NCBI GenBank assembly: GCA_045132235.1
Contig: JBGURX010000005.1
Span: 1 to 64,000 of the forward strand
DNA from: UBA1756 sp045132235
GTDB taxonomy: Bacteria > Bacteroidota > Bacteroidia > Bacteroidales > WCHB1-69
Length of the DNA: 64,000 bases
Direction: 5' to 3'
Under the pieces are notes generated by a model. It was not told the origin of the DNA. It saw nothing but the letters and a program-made list of their open reading frames with translations, and searched no databases. This document shows positions 33,387 through 40,243 of the stretch, piece by piece. Position numbers and translations under genes: made by a program. Numbering within the stretch: the stretch's first letter is position 1; the number at the start of each line of letters is the position of its first letter.

Positions 33387-34964
33387 ATGAAAAACTTAAT
33401 ACCACACTTAAAAATTGCAAGTTTGCTTTTGGCAGGTATATGGGTGATGAATGGCTGCCACAAGGAACCCGAACCGGAGGAACCGTTGTCATGGATAGAA
33501 GAGGAAACCTACGCGGGCGGAAAGCTCGGCACCACCTTCAACGCCTCATCCTCTGCCTACGAGGACCCGGCGCCGGCGGTCACCGACATTGCCGCCTTCA
33601 AATATGGCGAGTACCTCTTTGAACGCGACTTCACACAGAACACTGCACCCTTCAACGGGCTGGGACCGCTTTACATCCGCAGTTCGTGCATCGCCTGCCA
33701 CCCCGGCTACGGTCATGGCAAGCGCATGGATCGCTACCTCGCCAACGAATGGGGCAACGGCTACCTGCTGGTGGTCACCGACCAGAACGACACCTACGTA
33801 TCCTCGCTGACGGGCATGCCGCAGACCAAGGCGGTGGCACCCTTCAAAGCTCCGATTGACGAATCGCAGATTCAGATCAGCTGGCTGCCCTATACCGATG
33901 AATGGGGCAACACCTTCCCGGATGGAGAGACCTACAGTTTGATTTATCCTGAAGTACACATTCCAGCCTCCGCGTACTATGTGCCGTTGGAGGTGGGAGG
34001 CAACACCATCCCCTATGGCAGCGAGATCGTTCGGCTCGAGTCCACCATCGGCATCTATGGCACCGGCTTGTTGGATGCCATCCCCGACGACTCGCTGAAG
34101 GCGCAGTACCAGAAAGAGTACAATGCGGGGGCGAACCTCAATCCGGCGATATGGGCCGGCACCGACTGGGCCGCTTCCGGACTGTACGGCAGCACCAACC
34201 ATCCCAAACGCTTTACCTACGCCTGCACGCGCGGACCGCTGCAGGATGGTCCCGGCGCCAACGCCATCTGGAACATCACCAACGTGACCCGCAACAACCG
34301 CCGTTACCACTACATGACCAACACCTACGCCCGTGTGGCCTCGCAAGACCCCGAGGTGCAGTCGCAGTTCTACAACTACTTCCCCGAATTCAATGTCAGC
34401 GGGAATCCCGAAACCGACATCTACAACTATCTGACCGGCACCAACTTGCCCGTGGAGATGAGCGACGATGACTATGTCAACCTGATGGTGTGGCACAGAG
34501 GCTTGGCCGTGCCCGCCGCCCGTAACTTGGACGACCCGACCGTGCAGCGCGGCCGCCAGCTGTTCCGCGAGATCGGCTGCGCCACCTGCCACCGTCCCAG
34601 CTGGACCACTGGCAGCGACCGCTTCACCGACCCCAACCATTTCTTCACCACCGGCGACCAGCGCTTGCCGCGCTATCCCAACCAGAAAATTTGGCCCTAC
34701 ACCGACATGATTCAGCACAAGCTCCACATGCAGAACGACATCCGCACGGGCTGGTGCCGCACCACCCCGCTGTGGGGCCGCGGCCTCTCCGCCATCTGCA
34801 CCGGCTCGGCTGACCGCTTGCACGACTGCCGCGCCCGCAACGTCATCGAGGCCATCATGTGGCACGGCAGCGCACAGAGCGATGCCCGCTGGACGGTGGA
34901 GAAATTCCGCCAGCTCAGCAAGGAGGACCGCAATGCCATTGTGCAGTTCATTAATTCGATATAA
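33387..34964 (+). CDS. Di-haem c-type cytochrome lipoprotein (DUF1111, 'thiol oxidoreductase' family)
   Basis: The 525-residue protein has a lipobox at Cys24 (VMNGC) and two haem c motifs, CIACH (101-105) and CATCH (398-402), fitting the DUF1111 di-haem family distantly related to MauG. It should be a periplasm-facing redox protein. The gene lies between imelysin and ccsBA; CcsBA would attach its haems. The electron partner and substrate are unknown, but an iron-related role is likely from context. ATG 33387 gives the lipoprotein signal; a TTG at 33333 is rejected. Confidence 0.88.
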   Translation: MKNLIPHLKIASLLLAGIWVMNGCHKEPEPEEPLSWIEEETYAGGKLGTTFNASSSAYEDPAPAVTDIAAFKYGEYLFERDFTQNTAPFNGLGPLYIRSSCIACHPGYGHGKRMDRYLANEWGNGYLLVVTDQNDTYVSSLTGMPQTKAVAPFKAPIDESQIQISWLPYTDEWGNTFPDGETYSLIYPEVHIPASAYYVPLEVGGNTIPYGSEIVRLESTIGIYGTGLLDAIPDDSLKAQYQKEYNAGANLNPAIWAGTDWAASGLYGSTNHPKRFTYACTRGPLQDGPGANAIWNITNVTRNNRRYHYMTNTYARVASQDPEVQSQFYNYFPEFNVSGNPETDIYNYLTGTNLPVEMSDDDYVNLMVWHRGLAVPAARNLDDPTVQRGRQLFREIGCATCHRPSWTTGSDRFTDPNHFFTTGDQRLPRYPNQKIWPYTDMIQHKLHMQNDIRTGWCRTTPLWGRGLSAICTGSADRLHDCRARNVIEAIMWHGSAQSDARWTVEKFRQLSKEDRNAIVQFINSI

Positions 34965-35008
34965 ATTCAAAATGCCATAATTTGGATTTAATAATTGGTT
35001 GTTTATCC

Positions 35009-35036
35009 GTCGAGGCGCAAAATATTGCGCCTCGAC
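35009..35036. repeat. 28-nt palindrome upstream of ccsBA
   Basis: GTCGAGGCGCAA and TTGCGCCTCGAC enclose AATA. It ends 21 nt before the ccsBA ATG. Confidence 0.85.
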
Positions 35037-35057
35037 ATTCGTTATAAAAATCGAAAA

Positions 35058-37283
35058 ATGAAAATCATCCGTTACATTTTGTCCGCCCTGATGGTCATCC
35101 TGATTGCCGTGATGGCAGCGGGCACCGTCATAGAAAAATACCACGGATCAGGCTTCGCCATCAGCCACGTATATGGCACATGGTGGTTCGCCCTCCTGTG
35201 GGCACTGGCCGCCGCCGGCATGGTAACCCTGCTGGTAGTGCAAAAATCGTGGAAACGGCCTGCGGTCTTCACCCTGCACATCGCCATACTGCTGATTCTG
35301 CTCGGCGCCCTGCTGACGAAACTCACCGGACAGCACGGCCAGATGACCTTGAAGCCGGGAACGCCCGTCAGTGAGTTCAACATTGAAAAAGAGGGCGACA
35401 GTCAAACGGTTATACTTCCTTTCGCCCTCACCCTCGACCACTTCGAGATGGAGACCTACCCGGGCACCCGTTCCCCCATGGATTTCGTGAGCTATCTGCG
35501 CATCACCGACGGCGGGACACAGACCGATGCCAAAATCTCCATGAACCACATCCTGAAACACAAAAACTACCGTTTCTATCAAAGCGACTACGATGAAGCG
35601 GGGGACTCGGTACTTTCCGTGTCGCACGACCCATGGGGAATCGGTGTCACCTACGCGGGCTACCTTCTGCTGCTTGTTGCCCTGATAGCGATGTTTGTTG
35701 TTAAAAACAGTCAATTCAGGCTTTTATTAAAAAAAACATCCACCAAGGCAGCTCTCATTTTCTCCCTCATCATCATCGGTAGCTCAATTTCCGCTTTTTC
35801 AGCCAACACTCCCCGTACCCTGCCGAAAGAGAGCGCCGACAAGATGGGGCAGATGTATGTGCAGTACAAAGGGCGCATCTGTCCGCTGCAGACGCTCGCC
35901 AAAGACTTCACCACCAAGCTGTACGGCGCCCCCACCTACAAGGGTTTGACCTCCGAGCAGGTGCTCAGCGGATGGGTGTTTTATTTTAATGACTGGAAAG
36001 ACGAACCCATTTTCAAAATAAAAGGTCAAGATGCGCGCAAAGTTTTGGGAATCAACGATAAATATGCCAAGCTGACCGATTATTTAGGATTTTATGGGGA
36101 GAACAAACTCGACGAGTTCATCGCGTCGCTGCCCATGGAGGATCCCAAAAGGAAAGAATGCCTGATGGCTAATGAAAAATTCAATCTCATAGAGATGCTT
36201 TACAACGGGGAATTGCTGAAGATGTTCCCCCATGCCGACAGCAACCGGCAGGTGGTCTGGTACTCGCAGAGCGATGAGCTGCCGCTGGACATTCCCGACA
36301 ACGAATACCTGTTCATCCGCAAACAGCTGAGTCTCTGTCAGCAATATGTGATTCAAAAAGACTATGCCGCCTTGGACGATGTTTTTGAGAAGACCAAAAT
36401 CTATCAGGAAAAATACTCACTGGGACAGGTGCCTTCCCAAACGCAATATCGTGCGGAAAGACTGTATAACCGGCTGACGACCGGCAAATGGCTGGCGATA
36501 GCCACCATCCTCATGGGCATCATCTTCTTTACGATAGCGATGTATAGTCTGGGAAAAGGGCGGAAACTCAACCGGTATGTGCGGTGGACCGCTGTGGCAT
36601 GTGCTGCACTGCTGAGCGTGTTTCTGGCTTTGCTGTTCGTGTTGCGTTGGATGGTGGGCGGACATGCGCCCATGGCCGGCAGCTTCGATTCGATGAACCT
36701 GCTGGCGCTGAGCATCGGTGTCATTGCTTTGCTGCTGTCGCGAAAATACGAAATGGCGCTGCCGGCGGGCCTGCTGATGATGGGCTTTGTGCTGCTGGTG
36801 CAGATGATGGGCGGCTCCAACCCGCCGGTCACCCACCTGATGCCCGTGCTCACCTCTCCCCTGCTGAGTTTGCACGTCACCGTGATCATGATTGCGTACG
36901 CCCTGCTGTTTTTCATCATGCTGAATGGCATCACCGCCATGTTCATCCGGCTGACACAGCGACAGAATCTCTCTTACATGGAGCGGTTGCAAGACATCAG
37001 CCAGCTGCTGCTCTATCCGGCGGTGGCTTTGTTGGCAGAGGGCATTTTCATCGGAGCGGTGTGGGCCAACATCTCGTGGGGCACCTACTGGTCGTGGGAC
37101 CCGAAAGAGGTGTGGGCGCTCATCACCCTGATGGTCTATCTCTTCCCGCTCCATTCGCGGCAGTTCCCGATATTTCAGAAACCAACATTTTACCATCTAT
37201 ACACCATCCTGGCATTCTTATCCGTCCTCATCACCTATTTCGGAGTGAATTTGATTTTAGGCGGGATGCACAGCTATGCGTAG
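35058..37283 (+). CDS. ccsBA: Cytochrome c synthase CcsBA (ResB-CcsA fusion)
   Basis: CcsBA exports haem and attaches it to CXXCH motifs of apocytochromes c. The 741-residue protein joins a ResB/CcsB-like N-terminal half (membrane segments near 7-27, 39-57, 67-85 and 203-220, with a large periplasmic domain) to a CcsA-like C-terminal half with the haem-binding WWD-type motif (NISWGTYWSWDPKEVW, about 677-692). Fused CcsBA is common in Bacteroidota. It directly follows the di-haem cytochrome gene that needs it. ATG 35058 is chosen because the upstream extension encodes the palindrome. Confidence 0.92.
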   Translation: MKIIRYILSALMVILIAVMAAGTVIEKYHGSGFAISHVYGTWWFALLWALAAAGMVTLLVVQKSWKRPAVFTLHIAILLILLGALLTKLTGQHGQMTLKPGTPVSEFNIEKEGDSQTVILPFALTLDHFEMETYPGTRSPMDFVSYLRITDGGTQTDAKISMNHILKHKNYRFYQSDYDEAGDSVLSVSHDPWGIGVTYAGYLLLLVALIAMFVVKNSQFRLLLKKTSTKAALIFSLIIIGSSISAFSANTPRTLPKESADKMGQMYVQYKGRICPLQTLAKDFTTKLYGAPTYKGLTSEQVLSGWVFYFNDWKDEPIFKIKGQDARKVLGINDKYAKLTDYLGFYGENKLDEFIASLPMEDPKRKECLMANEKFNLIEMLYNGELLKMFPHADSNRQVVWYSQSDELPLDIPDNEYLFIRKQLSLCQQYVIQKDYAALDDVFEKTKIYQEKYSLGQVPSQTQYRAERLYNRLTTGKWLAIATILMGIIFFTIAMYSLGKGRKLNRYVRWTAVACAALLSVFLALLFVLRWMVGGHAPMAGSFDSMNLLALSIGVIALLLSRKYEMALPAGLLMMGFVLLVQMMGGSNPPVTHLMPVLTSPLLSLHVTVIMIAYALLFFIMLNGITAMFIRLTQRQNLSYMERLQDISQLLLYPAVALLAEGIFIGAVWANISWGTYWSWDPKEVWALITLMVYLFPLHSRQFPIFQKPTFYHLYTILAFLSVLITYFGVNLILGGMHSYA

Positions 37284-37335
37284 GGAATTGAGAATTGAGA
37301 ATTGAAAATTGAAAATTGAAAATTGAAAACTGAAA
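37284..37335 (+). repeat. AT-rich tandem tract (gaattgagaattgaaaattg)
   Basis: Six or more copies of an 8-10 nt unit based on AATTGAGA/AATTGAAA follow the ccsBA stop codon and lead to the palindrome at 37351. Confidence 0.85.
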
Positions 37336-37350
37336 GATGATAGGGATCCC

Positions 37351-37378
37351 GTTGAGACGCAATATATTGCGTCTCAAC
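37351..37378. repeat. Perfect 28-nt palindrome upstream of the 37397 gene
   Basis: GTTGAGACGCAATA is followed by its exact inverse complement. It ends 18 nt before the next start codon. Confidence 0.9.
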
Positions 37379-37396
37379 CAGAATAAAAAATCGACT

Positions 37397-37996
37397 ATGC
37401 GAAAAACGCTTTTGCTAATAATTATTTTTGCGTTATGGGTTTCCGTCCCGGCGCAGGAAACGGACAAGCCGAAGGTGCTGACGGGCTTCAGCGGCGGCAT
37501 GATGCTGCATACGGGCTACCTGTTTGGCGAGATGCCGGAAATCGGCTACACGGCTAAAGGCGCGCCTTTTGGGCTGGGCGGTGCCTTGCGGCTGCACTTG
37601 GGCCAACATTGGATGATCGGTGGCGAAGGATATGTCTCCACCCTGCACCAGCTGCACAACGGCAGCTATGTCAAGTACGGCTGGGGCGGCGTGCTGGGCG
37701 AGTTCTACTGGACCTTCAATCGTATTACGCCCTTCGTGGGATTGACCGTGGGCGGCGGCCGGCAGACCACCTTCCTGCTGTTCGACGGCGACTCGCATGA
37801 CTGGCAGCAGGAGGGTTGCGCTGTTTTCCACAAGCAGGGATTCTGTGCCCTCACCCCGTTCATCGGCTGCGAGTTCGCCGTGGCGAGGGTGCTGCACATC
37901 ATCGTGAAAGCCGACTGGATGAACAACTTCTCTCACAAGCGGTTGCTGGAGCCGACAGGACCACGATTCTACGTCGGACTAATTTTCTACCATTAA
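37397..37996 (+). CDS. Small outer-membrane beta-barrel protein
   Basis: The 199-residue protein starts with a signal peptide (MRKTLLLIIIFALWVSVPAQ) and continues as short amphipathic strands (FSGGMMLHTGYLF, GLGGALRLHLGQHWMIGGEGYVS, YGWGGVLGEFYWTF, PFVGLTVGGGRQTTFLLF, GPRFYVGLIFYH). This resembles small 8-stranded barrels; the terminal aromatic residue is typical for outer-membrane insertion. No specific family was recognised. It is the last gene of the imelysin/di-haem/CcsBA cluster. Confidence 0.65.
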   Translation: MRKTLLLIIIFALWVSVPAQETDKPKVLTGFSGGMMLHTGYLFGEMPEIGYTAKGAPFGLGGALRLHLGQHWMIGGEGYVSTLHQLHNGSYVKYGWGGVLGEFYWTFNRITPFVGLTVGGGRQTTFLLFDGDSHDWQQEGCAVFHKQGFCALTPFIGCEFAVARVLHIIVKADWMNNFSHKRLLEPTGPRFYVGLIFYH

Positions 37997-38082
37997 AATC
38001 TTATAAAACATCACTTGACGTTCACTTCAATATCGCATTACATTTTTCTTGCCGACATTTTCTACAAATGAAAAATTTGCCG

Positions 38083-38090
38083 TACCTTTG
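38083..38090 (+). promoter_or_regulatory. -7 box of galE
   Basis: TACCTTTG lies 26 nt before the galE ATG and matches TAnnTTTG. Confidence 0.55.
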
Positions 38091-38116
38091 CAGCGCAATT
38101 GCAAAACACCTAGATT

Positions 38117-39145
38117 ATGGCAAAAAAGAAGATATTGGTGACTGGCGGAAACGGTTACATCGGTTCCCACACCCTCATCCAGCTCCTCAAAGACGGCGGT
38201 TTTGAAGCCGTCTCCATCGACAACCTCAGCCGTTCGGCCCGCGGCACCATGGACCGCATCGAGCGCATTACCGGTCAGCGCGTCACCAACCACGAGGTGG
38301 ACCTGTGCGACCTTGCCGCCACCCTCGCCGTGTTCGAACAGGAAGGCCCCATCGACGGCGTCATCCACTTCGCCGCCTACAAGTGCGTGCCCGAATCGGT
38401 GTCCCAGCCACTGCTGTACTACCGCAACAACCTCAACTCTTTACTCAACATCATCGAGGCCTGCCACCGCTACCACGTGCCGAGACTCATCTTCTCTTCC
38501 TCCTGCTCCATCTACGGCGAAGTGAAAGACCTGCCTGTCACAGAAGAGACGCCCGTAGGCGTGGCCGCCTGTCCGTACGCCCACACCAAGCAAATCGGCG
38601 AGAGCATCATCCGCGCCTTCTGCGACAGCCAGCCCGACTTCCAAGCCATCCTGCTGCGCTACTTCAACCCTGTGGGCGCCGACATGAGCGGGCTCAACGG
38701 CGAGCTGTCGCCCGACACGCCCAACAACCTGATGCCCATCATCATGGAGACCGGCAGCGGCAAGCGCGCCTCCATGACCGTTTACGGCACCGACTACGAC
38801 ACCCGCGACGGCTCGTGCATCCGCGACTATATCCACGTGACCGACATCGCCGACGCGCATGTCAAGGCATTGAAATACTTACTGGAAAACCGCAATACCG
38901 AAGCCTGCTCCGTCTTTAACCTCGGCAGCGGCAACGGCATCTCCGTGCTCGAAATGCTTAACGCTTTCGAGAAAATCACCGGAAAGAAGCTCAACTATGT
39001 ACTTGGCGATCGCCGTCCCGGCGATATTCCCGCCATCTACAGCAACAGCGAAAAAGCCCACCGTCTGCTCGGCTGGGAGTGCCAATATGGTGTAGAAGAG
39101 ATGATTCGCAGCGCCTGGCAGTGGGAGATGAACCGCGAAGGCTAA
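38117..39145 (+). CDS. galE: UDP-glucose 4-epimerase
   Basis: GalE interconverts UDP-glucose and UDP-galactose for galactose use and surface glycans. The 342-residue protein has the NAD-binding GGNGYIG (10-16), the catalytic SSSCSIYG region (127-134) and Tyr154-x3-Lys158 (YAHTK), plus RYFNPVGA and GDRRPGDIPAIYS. Length is standard. Its stop codon overlaps the stop of convergent mdh by 3 nt. Confidence 0.95.
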   Translation: MAKKKILVTGGNGYIGSHTLIQLLKDGGFEAVSIDNLSRSARGTMDRIERITGQRVTNHEVDLCDLAATLAVFEQEGPIDGVIHFAAYKCVPESVSQPLLYYRNNLNSLLNIIEACHRYHVPRLIFSSSCSIYGEVKDLPVTEETPVGVAACPYAHTKQIGESIIRAFCDSQPDFQAILLRYFNPVGADMSGLNGELSPDTPNNLMPIIMETGSGKRASMTVYGTDYDTRDGSCIRDYIHVTDIADAHVKALKYLLENRNTEACSVFNLGSGNGISVLEMLNAFEKITGKKLNYVLGDRRPGDIPAIYSNSEKAHRLLGWECQYGVEEMIRSAWQWEMNREG

Positions 39146-40080
39146 CCCTCTATCATCGTTTTCATCAGCGCCACATTGCCCCGCACCACCTTTTCCGACT
39201 CATAGAACCGGACGGCATCCTCTTCGTCCAGCTCCAGCTCAATGACATGTTCCACGCCGCCAGCACCCAAAACCACCGGCACGCCAAGGAAGATGTCGTG
39301 CAGTCCGTATTCCCCTTCCAGACAAGCACATACGGGGAAAACTCGTTTCTGGTCGCACACAATAGACTCGATCATCTGGCAGATAGCCGCGCCGCCTGCA
39401 TGCCAAGCCGAGGTGCCCAGCAGGTTGATGAGCTCGTCGCCACCCATCCGCGTGCGCTCAATCACCTCGTCAATTTCGGCCTTCTGCATCCACTGCCGCA
39501 ACGGGATGCCACCGATGGTGGTGTAGCGCGGCATCGGCACCATCGTGTTTCCATGACCGCCCAAAATCAACGCTTGGATATCTTTGGTGGAAACGTGTAA
39601 CTTTTCAGAAATGAAAGACTTATAACGAGCAATATCCAACAATCCCGACATGCCCATGACTCGGTTTTTCGGGAAATGCGACACAAGGCTGGCACAATAG
39701 CACAGCACATCCAGCGGGTTGGAGACCATCAGGATGATGCCGTCGGGCGACTGCGCGGCGGCCTGCGACACCACACTCTGCACAATGGCGGTGTTGGTGC
39801 GGATCAGGTCGTTGCGCGTCATGCCGGGCTTGCGCGAAAGGCCGGAAGTGACCACGATGATGTCGGAATGTGCGGTGGCGGTGTAGTCGTTGGTGACACC
39901 CACCACGTTGGTGTCGAACCGCTGGATGGCGGCGGCCTGCCGCATGTCCAAGGCGCGTCCTTCCGCTATGCCGGGCTTGATGTCCAACAGTACGATTTCA
40001 TTCACCAGCCCTTTCTGGGCCAGACAGTAAGCGCACGAAGTACCGACTGCGCCCACACCGATAATGGAGACTTTGCTCAT
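39142..40080 (-). CDS. mdh: Malate dehydrogenase
   Basis: The enzyme interconverts malate and oxaloacetate with NAD(H); in fermentative Bacteroidales it serves the reductive branch to succinate. The 312 residues have the Rossmann motif GVGAVG (8-13), Asp33 for NAD, the malate-type loop RKPGMTR (83-89) and the catalytic His in GGHG (174-177). The loop argues for malate over lactate. The start is ATG 40080 (MSKVSIIG), with a -7 box at 40118-40125; the longer frame from 40215 encodes the AT-rich repeat. Confidence 0.93.
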   Translation of the reverse strand: MSKVSIIGVGAVGTSCAYCLAQKGLVNEIVLLDIKPGIAEGRALDMRQAAAIQRFDTNVVGVTNDYTATAHSDIIVVTSGLSRKPGMTRNDLIRTNTAIVQSVVSQAAAQSPDGIILMVSNPLDVLCYCASLVSHFPKNRVMGMSGLLDIARYKSFISEKLHVSTKDIQALILGGHGNTMVPMPRYTTIGGIPLRQWMQKAEIDEVIERTRMGGDELINLLGTSAWHAGGAAICQMIESIVCDQKRVFPVCACLEGEYGLHDIFLGVPVVLGAGGVEHVIELELDEEDAVRFYESEKVVRGNVALMKTMIEG

Positions 40081-40117
40081 GGTTAGAGATTTGGAGGAAA
40101 GTTCTTGTTTTACGCGG

Positions 40118-40125
40118 CAAAGATA
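40118..40125 (-). promoter_or_regulatory. -7 box of mdh
   Basis: The minus strand reads TATCTTTG, 37 nt upstream of the mdh start. Confidence 0.55.
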
Positions 40126-40175
40126 CGAATAAATTGAAAATGGAAAATGGAAAACTGAAAATGAAGAAAGGGAAC
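40126..40175 (+). repeat. AT-rich tract between mdh and the M16 protease gene
   Basis: Imperfect copies of AATTGAAAATGGAAAA lie between the divergent promoters of mdh and the 40244 gene. They belong to the same tract family as 33313 and 37284 but have no palindrome. Confidence 0.6.
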
Positions 40176-40197
40176 GTTGAGAATTGGTGGTAATCCA

Positions 40198-40229
40198 TTG
40201 CAGAGGCAATGGCATTTTTATTATCTTTG
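40198..40229 (+). promoter_or_regulatory. Promoter of the M16 protease gene
   Basis: TTG (40198-40200) precedes TATCTTTG (40222-40229) by 21 bp, the expected spacing. Confidence 0.7.
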
Positions 40230-40243
40230 CAAAAAAATATTAT

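Noticed and set aside
33546..35144. Minus-strand open frame of 532 codons opposite the DUF1111 gene
   Set aside because: The translation is low-complexity Val/Gly/Ala/His-rich sequence typical of antisense frames in GC-rich genes, whereas the plus strand encodes both haem motifs.
37284..37335. AT-rich tract and palindrome as an insertion sequence end
   Set aside because: There is no transposase, no target duplication and no long terminal inverted repeat; it fits a short non-coding repeat better.
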